From: Camarhynchus parvulus
Lineage: Eukaryota; Chordata; Aves; Passeriformes; Thraupidae
DNA length: 64,000 nucleotides
NCBI RefSeq assembly: GCF_901933205.1
Contig: NC_044576.1
Coordinates: 10,821,024 to 10,885,023, forward strand
Reading direction: 5' to 3'
Shown piece by piece: positions 28,336 through 41,040 of this stretch. Below the pieces are notes generated by a model, which was not told the DNA's origin, made no database searches, and worked only from the letters and a program-made list of their open reading frames with translations. Made by a program: the position numbers and the translations under genes. How positions within the stretch are numbered: the stretch's first letter is position 1; each line of letters opens with the position of its first letter.

Positions 28336-31300
28336 GTCAGGATAAGATAGCTGCATTTTAATTTAGATTTTGACAAGTCTTAGCACAGATTGTTTGAATG
28401 ATTCCTTCTGCTGAACAGGGACATATGCTGGCCAAGAGTCAGAGTGCCAAAATACAGCCCTAAGAGGAGCAGACTTGGACATTCTTGCTCTGCCTCATTC
28501 AAACCTGCAGTCTGTTTCTTTTTCTTGTAGTCTTACGTTCCTGTTTGCAATCCTGGTTTCTTACAAGAAGTGAAAAATCAGAGCTGTTGTTGTGACACAC
28601 TGTGCTGAGGGAAATGGGAAGGCTTCAGAGAACCCATTCTACTCTGCCATATGAGCAGCTAGAAAGGTTTGGTCACACCTAACACCACAAAAAATATCCA
28701 TTGGGAGATCAGCAAGGCTGCTTGAATTCACCTTTCATTACAAAAAGATGGAAGTCAAGACAGCAAGATGAACATGGGAGCACCTTTCAGGAAATCTGGT
28801 CAGATTTTCCTAAAAAGCTTTTTTTCTTTTTTTGGAGCTTGGAACAAATCTTAGCCAAATTTTGAGCATCCTGGAGCCACCCTGCAGCCTGAGATTGGAA
28901 ACACACAGTACTGCAGAATCAGGTAAACTTCTACTAGGAAAGGTTTCTCTGAGGAGAAAAAGGCATCATCACAATGCAATTTTTTTTCTGTACAGCTCCC
29001 ATACAGTTGATTCATTTTATAAGAAGCCAAAATAACAAGGTCAGTTTTAGGCAAACAGATATAAGTCAACTTCTTTTGACTTATAAATTTCATAGTATGT
29101 TCCATTTATGCTGGACTCCTGCATTATAATCTTTCAACCTACAGACAGTCAGACTTACATTTTCCTTTTGGCTTCATTACCCTCTTAAAAATAGTCTGCA
29201 GATATGAAAGAAAGCTGCATGTTAAGATCAAAAATGCCACCAAGGAAATTTAACAAACTCTTGTCTCCTGAGAGGGTATCAAAGCAGCTCAAAGCAAAAA
29301 CATGAAGAGAAGGATTTGGTCTCAGAATTGAAAAGAGGACTCAGTTGGGGTACCTCCTACTGTGACTCAACAGGGCAGAGATTTCACCTCATACATGCAA
29401 AATTTTTCAAAACACAAACCAGTAAGGAACTTCATAAATGGGTGCCAATGTCCTAAACAGGGCAGCACTGATGAATCCTGTACACCATACAACACACATA
29501 CAGGACATAAGCCATCCCCCCCACAGAACACAAGTTAAATCCCTAATAACTAATCAGTGCAAATAATATCTCTAATATGACCTTGATTTTGGAAATTACC
29601 TGGTGCACATACCTAATTTTAAATCCTGAAATTAATAAATTAAATTAATATATTAAAACCAATGAGGTCCTGACTTGCTGATGCACTTTGGTAGACTTAG
29701 GGCTTTATTGTGATTTACATCGGCCTTTTCATTTTTGTTTTTCATAAATACATTAAGTATCAATGTTAGGGAAAAAGCCCCAAAACCCAAATCCAAAAAC
29801 CAGAAGAAATTTGCAGAAGAAATCTAATGAGATCTACCACATAGTTTGTAGACAAATGTCCTATCAGAATACATTCTGCATTTCTTGTCAAAATATGAAG
29901 TCAAGTTTTTCCACAGTAAATACTTTATCTATAAACAAATAGTTTGACATGTTTTGGAAAGAAACTCAATTTTTTCAAATTCTGGTTTTGTAAAAAACCA
30001 AATTACTGTTGAAATTATGCAAGATTTGCTTCCAATATCTGCTATTACTGATAACTTTTGAAGGGCTTGTTTAACATCCTTGTTGCCAGTGTAGCATGAC
30101 TTCCTTGTTTGTTCTGTGTTCAGATGGCTGCTTACTGGAACTAAAAGCTGAATTAGAACTGAATATTCCAAAAGCATCAAGGAAAGCTGGGGCTCCTCCA
30201 CAGATCCTGAAGCTTTATTTCTTTTCAAATGAAAAGGGAATAAAGACTATCCTTTTTAAACAGCATGACCTCCCACTACTGGCTGACTTTACACATCTTG
30301 TTTTCTAAATCTATATGATGCCAGTAGTGTGCCAGGCACTCTTTACACAAATGAGAGAAAAAAGGACTTTTGTTATTCTGATTGCACCTTTCAGGTTTGA
30401 TTTTCCTTGTTGCTGTAGCAGTCATTTGAGTTATTTTTACAAGTGCAGGGACCAAAGCAGGGGCTTTCCAGGTGTACTTTGAGCACTGTGGGGACAGCCC
30501 TCCCACACCAAGTTCTCCTGTTTATACAGCACAACACTGCAGTTCATGGCACTATCGACTCACACAGTCAAGTTCAATTGGATGCTCACCCTAAACTACA
30601 TCTTCCCCTCCATTAATTCCTCATTTCCATCTCTTAATCAGCACTCTCTGAGTTTATATTTATACATTTGATTAACTGCTCCCAAAGGGATCACTATGGC
30701 ATTTACTCCTCTTCAGCCTCACTCTTCTGATTTGCCTACTGCTCTCTACCTTTTCTTTGTCTGCCTCAAAATTAAATATGCCTCCCATTATTTGTGCCAC
30801 CAGTATATTTCAGCAGACTTCCCAGGAAAACTGCATGACACTGGAATAAGAACCATCGAGCCGGAGCTAGAATTTTGCTCATCACAAACTTTCATATTTG
30901 AACATTTTTATTCAAGGCTTTCATTTTTGCTCTCAACCAAAGAGAATTCCTCTGTCAGAGGAAGCCAGGCATCAAAATTTGGCTAACTTCTTTTATGCGC
31001 AAAAAGATTTGCACAGTCTCTTCCTTCTTCCCAGAGAAGAGGAAGCTTCTTTTTCCATTATGAAACCACAACTTATGAGAAATGATTCCCCATGAATAAT
31101 ACAGGACTATTAAAAACATCAAATGGCCACTTAGGAGGGCAGTATTTTTCCCAGAAGGATCATTTTTCATAAGAGAAAACTGTTTACTTCCTTACTACTG
31201 AAAGTGCTTGTTTCTGTATATGTTGCCCTAAATTTTCAACAATTCAGGATATACTGCAAATGTAAATGAGCTTATACAGGGATCTTTGGTTTGTCAGTGA

Positions 31301-33227
31301 TATTTTCCCCAATTAGACATTGCTTTTCATCTTTCAATAGCAAAGCTACCAGAATTTTCAATTAAAATTGATCCATCTCCTTCTGCCTATCTGCTGCTAT
31401 TGCTTTTTTCCTTCTGCCTATAGACAGGAAATGGATACAGCTACAGTAAATCATAATATCTTGCCCCATTAGACAGATTACAGAGCATGCCAATTTAGTC
31501 AGTTTTATTACTCCCCTGTGGTTACCCACTTCTATCATCCACAGCTAGTTGTACCTGAATTTTTCATGGCAGAAGTTTGAAATTCAGTAGGAAGCTGTAC
31601 AGAACAGATCTGTTTCTGACAGCATGTACTCTTCCCTGAATCAAGATTAAAGATGTTTTGATGCCTAAAATGTGCCTTGGAATGTTCTCAACATAAAGAT
31701 ACCAACTAAGAGAATATGCAAACTGTGTAAAACCCTACTGCCTGGCTCTGCCTGAAAAGGAAAGCAGGATTTTGAGATTATATGTCCATTTGATGTATAA
31801 TCTCTCAAAGAAGGAGCAACAGTAATCACAGAGGTGAAGCATATCCTACCACCTTCCACCCAGTGCTCCCCCTTCCTACCTAAAGAGGACATGAACTTCC
31901 TCATCAAACCTTAATGGTGCAGAAATTTCCCCAACTCCAGCAGTCCAGAGCACATTGAATTTATTGCGTTCAGGACTATAAACCCATGTTTTACTGCTGA
32001 AATTAATTGCGCCTGACACTTCCATCACATTAACACACATTAGGCACCATGACCTTTGGATGATCAAGGAAGACCTAATTTAATAATTTAGAAACAGCAT
32101 GATGGCTGAGCAGGCCCCAGAGGGGAAAGAAAAGCGCTATGAAAAATGATCCTATTTCACTAGTGCGGATATTTGCTTACTAAACCCCTCAGATGAACTT
32201 TGGCTGCTACTTTACTATTTTCTCTATGGGTCACACACAGCACTCTACATTCTCAGAGTGTTCCTTCTGATGCTGGTCATGTAATCCTCCATCCAATATC
32301 CTCTGAATTCTTAGAGGAACAATGCACTTTTGCCTGCAAGACTGCAAACTCACACCAGAAGTTTGTTAAACAGCAGCTGGAATAGCAAACAGGCTAACAA
32401 CTGCAATTAAACACAGGCAGCTATAACTCACTTCAGGCTTACAATACAAATTTGGCATCTCTAAAAAAATAATTTTGTCAAAAACAGCTAAATCAAACAT
32501 GGTCATCAATTATAGATGATTGATTCTAATCGGTGTGACTCAATCTCCATGTGAAGGCAGACATAATTCAGTATGGATAGACAAGTTGACAGAAAGCATG
32601 AAGGACTAAGAGATGAGCAGACAAGACAGACAATATATCCAATCCCATTCAATTTCAAAATCTTGAGGTCCCAGAAAAGCATTTCCCTACAGCAAATACT
32701 CCTTTTCCACAGGGCAGAGGGAGATAAAGGGTCAGAACCCAAACTCATGGAGTTTGCACACAACATTTGAAGCAAAATGCTCTGCAGCATTAGAGCTTGA
32801 GTGACCTGCAAAAACAGATTGCCAGTGCCTTGCAAGAGAAACTGGAACTCTACCTGCCTTTCACATTTCCTTTTTAATAATTTCATTATTATTTCTTTGT
32901 TATACCAGCTTTTAAAAATCCTATATTCAAGTATTATTTATTTCAGATGTAGTACGACAATTACAGTATGGCAAACTCTTAGTAGGTTTTTTACTGAAGA
33001 TTTGACAAGCATCTAATTGAGTGCTGAATTTAATCTGTATGACTGGGAAAAGAAAAAGAAAACAGCCACAAAATAATTAAGATTAAACAGAAAATGAGGT
33101 CTTATTTATAGACCTGAGATCTGACACCACACAACTGTCATCAGATTGCATTTGCAAAATAGTTCTTCCTTGTTTCTTAATTCTGGACAACCCTTTTTAA
33201 AAGTCTCATCACAGCACAAATGTTAAG

Positions 33228-33362
33228 TGTCGCCTGCACTCAGCTGTCAGCCCTTGGGGTCTGAGGCACTGCCACCCTTACCTGTGGCCCAAGAGGGAGG
33301 AGCTCCCCTTGCCAAAGGGCCACCTGGGTCACTCTGCTCCTGCCCTGCCTGCTGAGACCCGA
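33228..33362. other. GC-rich patch
   Basis: A local GC-rich segment containing CTGCC- and CCTG-type words, in AT-rich surroundings. It holds no open frame of known type and no transposon that I recognise. A similar weaker patch lies at about 34.42-34.51 kb. Confidence 0.4.
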
Positions 33363-33873
33363 ATTTTAAACAGTGCAAATTGAGCCTCAGCTCCTCCTAC
33401 CACGAGCTGATTTTCACAGCTGCTAATTGCCAAGCAGACACCAAAAAGGAATCTTAGATCTGGAAGTGTGAGAGTAGTTTTCCTTTGTCTGAAATCAGTT
33501 CCTAAGTCTTTTGCCATGAGGATTTTAAATGTGAAATAAGTAAAGTCCAGGACAAAATAATTTTCATGGTATATAACAAAGAGCTCTTTTAGGGATTTAT
33601 ATGAAAGCTAGTACAGGGGACCAACATTAAAAACACAGTCTATTTTCTCCCTTTGCAGTGAAGTCAACACTTGTGGGCTGCAATAAGGAAAACATGCTTC
33701 AAAGAAATCTATCTAAAAAGGTCAGATTGCACCTCCTCAGCTGGCATAGTCTCTTATCAATCCACTTCATCTGGGTTGGGACGAGAGGATGAAAATGCAC
33801 AAACAGGCAAAACACAAGGCTGATTTAGCTTCTGACTACCTGCATGGAGTTAATGAACCACAAACATCTTGAG

Positions 33874-33874
<1 letters not shown>

Positions 33875-33910
<36 letters not shown>
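33875..33910. repeat. (AT)n microsatellite
   Basis: About 17 uninterrupted AT units, the longest perfect dinucleotide run in the window. Tracts of this kind are usually length-polymorphic and can extrude as cruciforms. Confidence 0.97.
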
Positions 33911-33911
<1 letters not shown>

Positions 33912-36900
33912 CCTGCAAACAGTAACTTGTTGATAGAAGATATAATTTACCGCATAAAATCAACAGCAAACACAGATTAATTTTCTTCCTTTCTGAAAGA
34001 ATAAAGTTTCATTCTCAGGTACTAACAGCCACATATTTACTTTCTGCCACAGCTGCAACATCAAGGCTCCTCTAAGCAATTAGCAAAGTGACAAGAAAGC
34101 ACTTATATTCACTTTACAAGTAGTGGATGGCATTTGTACTTCTGTCATTTTCACACCTTTGAGCAGAGTATCCCAGTTTTCCAATTTTCTTGCCTCTCCA
34201 CACTATTTACAATTGCGTCATGCTTCTCCCTCCTCAATGCAAGCAATTTGGGTTTTGACACAGATTTACAGCCCTCAACATTTAGAATACTTTCATGAAC
34301 AATTTCTGTGCTGGTTAGACTCAAATTCATGCAATTTCCTTGTAAACAAGTCATCTTTGCTCGTGGTGTTTACTAAAACAGGGTTGCTAAGAAATGTTCA
34401 TTGCTAAGCAGCAGTGTGCAGCACTGTGAGGTGACCCAGGACACTCTGCCTGTCACCCTGAGCCCACCACAGGCCTGCAGAAGGCACAGTGCACCCAGCA
34501 GAGGGTTTATTTGTTACACATCATCTTGGACATGTCATGTGCGTGCTCCGCCCATTTCCCTTCCCTAATTCTGCCTTTTCCCAACTGGGTAGGCACTATT
34601 TGACTATTTTTGCACACACTCATACTTTGTAGGAAGAAAACCACTCTAAATTAAGATTTCTACCCCATGAAATTCTATTTTCTATCATGCTATGTCCGCC
34701 AGCCCCCTGTTGTGAGACCCTCCAATACACAAAGGCTGCTGGGGAAGAAGCATGGATGTGAGCATCCCTCCTCTGCACAGCATTTCCCATTTCTGTTCAT
34801 ATGAACTACTCCTGTCTTGACACATCAGAGGACAAGGGAAAGAGCTGGTGCGCTTAGAAAGTGAGTTCATTCTACAACTGCAGCCATTTTTGTATATCCA
34901 CATCCTCGCATGATGAAACCTGATGCTGTGGAATGGTAAAAATCCAGACAAAATAGCAATTTACCTCTGTTATAAAAGTTTAGTAAAGGATTTCATTTAG
35001 AAACCCATTCTTTTGTCCTTCTTCCCTGCTGTTTTGCTGGGAATTATACCATCAATTCAAATGAACAGTTTTTCTGTCATATAAATTTCTGCTTGGAATG
35101 CAAACATTTATCTAAGTCAAGCATAAGGTTTCTCTGTGATACCAACTTCTCTTGTAGGCATCTTTTTTGGTGCCTCTGCTGAGTTTTTTTCCTAAGGGCT
35201 ACCTAACAGGAAAGGTGGCAAAAGCCTTATTCTCATCTTTATTCATCCCACTAGAGGCACTTCTATTAATTTTTGCATCTAAGAACTCATCTCATCTTTA
35301 CTGATCAAAAATTCATAATTCAATCAGCTGTATTGAATTATGAGCTGTATCCCAACCCACCTTGTGATGAGTTTAAGAAAGCACATTAACATGATAAAAC
35401 TGAAGTCAAAGGGGATGCTCCCTTTTCAGACGATTAACCTGATTGTTTTCAATGTAACAATACAACATTTACATCCTTTCAAAAACTGTAGCAAAATTCC
35501 AAAAGCACCTGATGTGGTTTAACATACAGCTATTATATACTAACACACTTGCTATTATATCACTGGTGTTGACTAGTGAAAGCACAGCAGCTGTCCCAGT
35601 GTCTGCTCCATTGTTTGCTTCTCTTTTGGGTTTAGATCTTCCCAATGTGGGGGCTTTGCTTTAACAGAGGGGCAATGATAAGACAGGGTGCACAGTTTGA
35701 ACCTGTGCAAAGTGCCCTTTGCTGCATAAGCACTCCCCTCCCCTGAATACCAGGGGATTAAAAAACAAGTTGCTAAAATTACAGGGCTTGCCAACACCAA
35801 AACAAAATTTTTCATATATTTCAGTGAAAAGCTTGTTTGTCTTAGGCAGAAATTATCAAAATCTAGGCATTACTGTTGGAGAAAGAAGAGAAAATAAATT
35901 ATAGCCTAAAATTTCAAGACCTGCCTCTGTCTCTTGAAGGGAAAATTTAATCTGTAATTTAGACAAACCACTGAACAGAACAGAATCCTTCCTTGAAATT
36001 ATTTTCCCCTGCTCTAGTGCCTCACCTGTTTTTGATCTGGTAACTCATCTGAAAAGTGCTGACTATCCATCTAAAAAGCAATGAAAGAAACTTTGATTCT
36101 GCATAAGTTATAGAAAACAATTTGGAGAGGAGAGCAAAACTGAGTGTGACATTTGGGACCATTTTGTATATTTGCAGTAGCAGACAAAAATATCTCAAGG
36201 AAATTCTTCATATAAAATTGTGCAACATGAATTCTGACTACATTCACCAAACACTAATTAACTGGGCTCTAAAAATGCTGATATCAAGCACTTGGGGGAG
36301 GAATCAGGGAGAGGGAGAAAAGAGTAGGGGAAACAGAAAGAAAGGGCAAGAAACTTTGGAAACAAAACTGTTTCCATAAATTCATCATTTTGGACTATTC
36401 CTTAAGATTTAATACAGCTAAAAATAGACCAAAAAGCAACTCTGTCCTGCAGTACTACACAGCTCTTAGAACACAAAGGCAGCCTGTCTTGAAAAGATGC
36501 CAACCAGCAAAAATCCCTGAAAAGCCATGTAAAACCAAATGTGAGCAGCACTGTGCCTTCCGTCCATCCCTCTCATAAACACTTTTGTCTTCCAGGAGTA
36601 CTGGCAAGGCAGTTTCTGCAAGACATTGCCCCTTGACTACATCAAGTGTTTTCAGAAATTCCTTACCATTGGTGTATACAAATTTGAATTTATTTCACAT
36701 TGCAATCTTGTGATATGGATAAAAATGAGAGTTCCACATAGAGCATTAAGACTTGACACTGGAGATTTGGAAATAAAAAAATGTTGTTTCATTTTCCAAC
36801 CTCACTCTTTCAGACTTTACTTTTCATAAGGCAAAAATTTATACACAGCTGTCTTGGAACAAAGAAATGTTGCAAATTTTCATTCCATTTGTTGCAAAAA

Positions 36901-38026
36901 CATAGAAAATAAAAAAAAATGGCATTCGTGCAAATATTTTAATTTTCCTCCCAACTCTGAAAAGCATCTCCAGAACAGAAAAGCATTATGCTTATCCTTC
37001 TTGGGAAACAGGAATAAAGAAGGGTCAGTCATGAAACAAGAATAAGCCCTTATGGTTTCCTTGATTTCAGCATGCAGGAGCAGGGCTGAGTTGGGTGTCT
37101 GTAGACAGGAGGGATTCCTCCCACCTTGGGACAAATTTCTTTATCAAATAAAACCTGGGGCTAAAGAAATGATCTTATCCATAAGAGAAATCCCATAGGG
37201 TTTCCTGCTCTGGATTCCTTGGTGTGTTATTTACACAATACCAGTATGGAGTCACTAAATTGTGAGGTTTTTATTGAGTGAACTGGAAAATCAGAAAGTT
37301 CAGCAGCTTGAGGCAGAGCCAAGGCTTGCCACCATTGTAAAAGGTTGCCTAAGAAACTGTCATGAGTGGTTTTATGGTCAGGGTAAACAGTTCTTGTGTC
37401 AAACAGTTTTTCATTGGAGGCTCCTGGGCCTCCCAGACCACTTCATATCAGATATGGTCCCCCAGAAAACATCTGAATTCTGAATTTCACAGAAGAGATA
37501 ATACTCTGTGTAAGGAGTATTGAAGAGTATTGAGTTTTCTTGAGGACAAGAAAACCCTTTTCCAGAATGATTAAGCAATTCAGGAGCATGAAATATGTTG
37601 TCAAGGAAATACTGAATGCCACAAATCACCAGAGCTGCACTGTGTATACTAGAAATCAAAAAGAGTACATGATAAAATTTAGATTCCAGTGTGAAACTCT
37701 TGAATCTAAGTCAGATGTACACCTAGCTCCTCTCCCTTTCTTACCACCCTTACAGATCCCCTGCCTCCCGTTTTTTCTGTCTTTGATTTTTTTAATATAT
37801 ATTTGATTCAGTTTGCAGAAGAATTCCAAAGACCCATTTTAAACAATTACACTTCCTCCTTCAATGCTGCTCATTTTTCTGGTATCTTTCCAAGATGTTG
37901 TTTCCAAGTGTTTTAGTCTTGTATCAGTGAGAACTGAAAAGAAAACAAAATAGAGGAGGAAAGAGGTTTTCTTTTAGATGTTTGGAGAGACAGACAAACA
38001 CAGGTGAAGACAAAGCAAGGCTGAAC

Positions 38027-38071
38027 AGGGAGAGGGAAGGGCAGGCAGAGGGAAGGGCAGGGAGAGGGAAG
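38027..38071 (+). repeat. G-rich tandem repeat, G-quadruplex motif
   Basis: The plus strand carries seven GGG runs in 41 bases (38,028-38,068). The last four are separated by loops of 2, 2 and 3 bases, meeting the usual G3+N1-7 definition of a G-quadruplex. The sequence is built from about two imperfect copies of a unit containing agagggaagggcagg. The flanks are also purine-rich. No promoter or transcript is evident nearby. Confidence 0.8.
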
Positions 38072-38726
38072 TCTCTTCCTGGGCAATATTTGGGAGTGGT
38101 GAGGAGGTGAGGGCCACACCAAAGCCAGCCCAGCATGAACAAGGAAAGTTTTTCTCCAGTTAAGTACTTTAAAGTAATGCTTTGCTGCAGAACTGCTCTT
38201 CTACAAACATACCCGTGTAATCCTGTTTATCTTGTGTACCCTCAGGAGCCTGAAGCTCACAATAATTTTCTGACAGTTTCTGCAGTTTCCCAAGTGGCTT
38301 TTATCACACACAACATGCCTGAACTATTGTCCCTCCAGAGCCAAACTGGTTTTGAGCTGGATCTGCTGCACTTCAGTCTCTGCATCCTGGACCAGCCCTA
38401 AGAAACCTCCCTGTGCAGAGTTTTTGGAACTCTTCAGGGCTGTCTGTCAGCTCACACAGCTCTGCTCCCACAAGCTGCTTCCTTGGACTAAGCCATGTGC
38501 TGGAACTGTAACTCTTTCCATTGAAATAGATCTGTTAAAAGTCCTGCAAATTAAAGGAAAGTTTGGAACTCATATCAAATCAAGTAACTTCATTGCCTTC
38601 CAAGTCCTTCAGCAACTGAAAGATAAAGAGCCAGAGAGCGACATCTGCATACACCAGAAACACAAAAAAATACACCAAAATAAGAACTAAGAGAGAAGAA
38701 AGAGACTTTCAGCTTTACCTGTTGCC

Positions 38727-38746
38727 TTTTTTTTTTTTTTGGGGGG
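38727..38746. repeat. T14 followed by G6
   Basis: Fourteen T's run directly into six G's, followed by TTGTTTG. It is a simple homopolymer tract. Confidence 0.9.
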
Positions 38747-40186
38747 TTGTTTGTTTTCTTGTTTTAATTTTAACAGAAACTGTCAGTTTGTTGAAATCTT
38801 AAACTTTTAATAAGGCATGAATTCGGAGGGAAAAAAAAGGCTTTCATGGAGAAACTTCTCAGGACCCAGGTCCTGGGAGTTTGCACTGCAGTTTCCTGAA
38901 CTGCTTTCATGTTCCAAGTATTTCTCAAGCTGGAACTCCTAGATTTCACTAAGACACTTACAGGCTTTATTCTGGGAAAATTTGACACTCTGAAGACATC
39001 TGGAAATACAAAATCTTCTCTGACTCAGAAATGTTTGTCCATTTATGACACCCCAGAATATTCTGAGAAAAATTTTCTTCATGTGAGCTCTCATACCATT
39101 TGAACAGTTTCATTTCTGCCACAGAATCTATTTGTTCAGTAAAACCAATTAAAAGTCTAAAATTAAAAATACTAAAGGCCTTAGCAATCTTAAAATCCAT
39201 GGTATGTATTTATACTGAACCAAAGCATATAAGCTCTTCAAAATTTGGCTAGTTACTACTATTATGAAAGACTTGCAAAATAAATATGTAGGAACAATTC
39301 TAAAAGTTTATTCCATGTTCCACATCACCAAGAAAAAAAGAACACCATCAAAATAACTACAACCTTGAAAAGCCTGAAAAGGCTGAAAAAGTTAATAAAT
39401 ACCCCATTTAGAAATAAGTACCTACCAAAGAGCTCACATGATCACTTTTAAAAGGATGTGATTAACCTTGCTCAGTATCAAAAGTTTTGCAAAACCAGAT
39501 CCCAAAGATGTTTCTGATCTGGGGAAGGGCAGCAGTGTTTATTAAGTGTGTTGTGTTTTGGTATTGGCATAAAATGCATTTTTGGACTTGAAGTTGTTTT
39601 AAGGGAAATTCAGCTCATGGCACAGAGTCCAGGCTTAAAGTATTACTAATTGTCGTGGGAAGGTCTTTTATCAGATAAACAGACATTGGAATTTTTATTT
39701 TTCTTTTGGCTGGAATACACACCCTCTGGTTTCCTTTGCTTTCCATTTCACATACGTGGCTTTGTTTGCTTTGGGGCTACAAATAATGAGAATTTCCCAG
39801 TTTGCTTCCTAATGTAGTCAGCAGCATCAGCAGCCCAAGTGACAAAGACAGGTCACACATGATCTACCACACTCTCAATACTAAGCAAGGAAAAAAAGAA
39901 ACAACCATGAACACCAAGTTCTGTGGGACATAACTTTGTTTTTAAGACACCCTGAACTGCTCCTGACACTTTAATGGAAAATTGTGGCAATCTGCTTTGA
40001 CCAGAATCTGCTATTCAGATTTTACCTGACAATCTGTGAAACCAGGGGTGCGAGCAGTGTGCTCAGAAGACCCTGCCCTCATCAGCCCTGCCTGTGAGCA
40101 GCAAGCCTGTGCTTTCCTAAGAGGATCAAGTTGACTTCTGAGCTCCTTTGGCAAGCCCTGAGAAAGCCTTGCTGTACTTTACAGAA

Positions 40187-40452
40187 CCGTATCGTTTCAT
40201 GCACCGCGTTAAGAAAAACATTGTAGAAAGTTTAGCTCTAACCACAGAGCTTTAAATATGTTTAGAAGCTGCCAGTTCATTGCATGAACTCCCTGCCATG
40301 CCGAGAGCAGTGCAGAGCTCCCTCCTGCTCAGTGCCTGCCAGTGCCCCAGCAGCCTGTGCCACCACAGCGGGAGAAGGGAGGCTGATCCCCGTGGGGCTG
40401 CAGGGGCAGCATGGGCACGGACCAGGCTGCACACACGAGTTTGTGCCCACGA
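40187..40452. other. CpG cluster in GC-rich patch
   Basis: I count about ten CpGs in about 265 bases, four of them within 40,187-40,208, in a window where CpGs are otherwise rare. The second half is GC-rich and open in overlapping frames on both strands, which follows from composition. It is too small and sparse to be a classical CpG island. Its position just upstream of a TAAT-rich block makes a regulatory or alternative-promoter element possible, but no TATA box, initiator or exon was identified. Confidence 0.35.
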
Positions 40453-40654
40453 GGAAAACATGAGCAAAAGCATACACAGCTGTGGCTTTTCAGTCAGAAA
40501 ATTATCAGTTTATTTGCTATGAAGAAACCTGAAGGAACAAAGAACGGCAAGCTCAGTTTTGAAACAGGAAAAAAGAATGTCAAGACATAAATTAAAATCT
40601 GTATCACTGTCAATTACCCACCAAGAGAAAAATCCCTGAGGCTTCCCTTTGGTG

Positions 40655-41040
40655 TTAATGTAACTATTAAAATATTCATTGTTCTTTTCATATACAGCAT
40701 GTTTTCTTTTGTACTTTCTTCAAGAGAGTCACTGAGATAATTACTTAATTACATAAGCAAGAACTTTAAATTCATAAGGGCTCTATTCTTGCAATGCTAA
40801 TGCAAGAGATAATCTCTATTTTTTTGTCATAATATGTCAGTATTTACTTACAAGCAGCTATTTTTTAATCAATTAATTAATTGTATTTTAATCTGACACA
40901 TCATTGGCTTACACTGGTTAATAAAATTCTCCATCACAGATCAACTAGTCACAGAGTTTAAATGAGGAATCACAGCAACAAAACTTAATCCATCTGTAAA
41001 TTCAGCAAAGCTAGAAATGTTATTAATGTAATCATAAGCA
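40655..41040. promoter_or_regulatory. Candidate regulatory block, TAAT-rich with palindromes
   Basis: This stretch has many TAAT/ATTA homeodomain-type cores, including a TTAATTAATTAATTG-like run near 40,873. At 40,787-40,807 an exact 7-bp inverted repeat (tcttgca / tgcaaga) encloses ATGCTAA. It is directly followed by a second palindrome, agagat-a-atctct (40,805-40,817). The central word aatgctaatgca resembles a POU/octamer site. Conservation cannot be judged from a single sequence, so this is a candidate only; AT-rich DNA gives TAAT words by chance. Confidence 0.3.

Larger units (their letters stand above)
19363..33870. other. Unique AT-rich DNA, no gene seen
   Basis: No recognisable gene or transposon in 14.5 kb. 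Open frames are short and unrelated to known families. Content worth noting: a TAAT-rich segment at about 22.4-22.9 kb, a CpG-bearing GC patch at about 26.46-26.73 kb, a 12-bp period repeat near 27.73 kb, a 16-A run at 28,320 and a GC-rich patch at about 33.23-33.36 kb. Confidence 0.65.
33911..40180. other. Unique AT-rich DNA, no gene seen
   Basis: No gene or transposon was recognised. The stretch holds purine-rich DNA near 36.3 kb, a G-rich repeat near 38.03 kb and a T14G6 tract near 38.73 kb. Several adjacent plus-strand frames of 70-112 codons between 37.26 and 38.69 kb have no shared reading frame, splice logic or family resemblance. Confidence 0.65.

Noticed and set aside
32506..32886. 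126-codon frame, minus strand
   Set aside because: No recognisable domain, overlaps another frame on the opposite strand, and composition is typical of random translation.
37262..37806. Adjacent plus frames with segments such as ELENQKVQQLEAEP
   Set aside because: Suggestive of coiled coil, but frames are not joined by plausible splice sites and no homologue is recognised.
40252..40522. Overlapping frames of 66-80 codons in the CpG cluster
   Set aside because: Same composition effect; none resembles a known protein.
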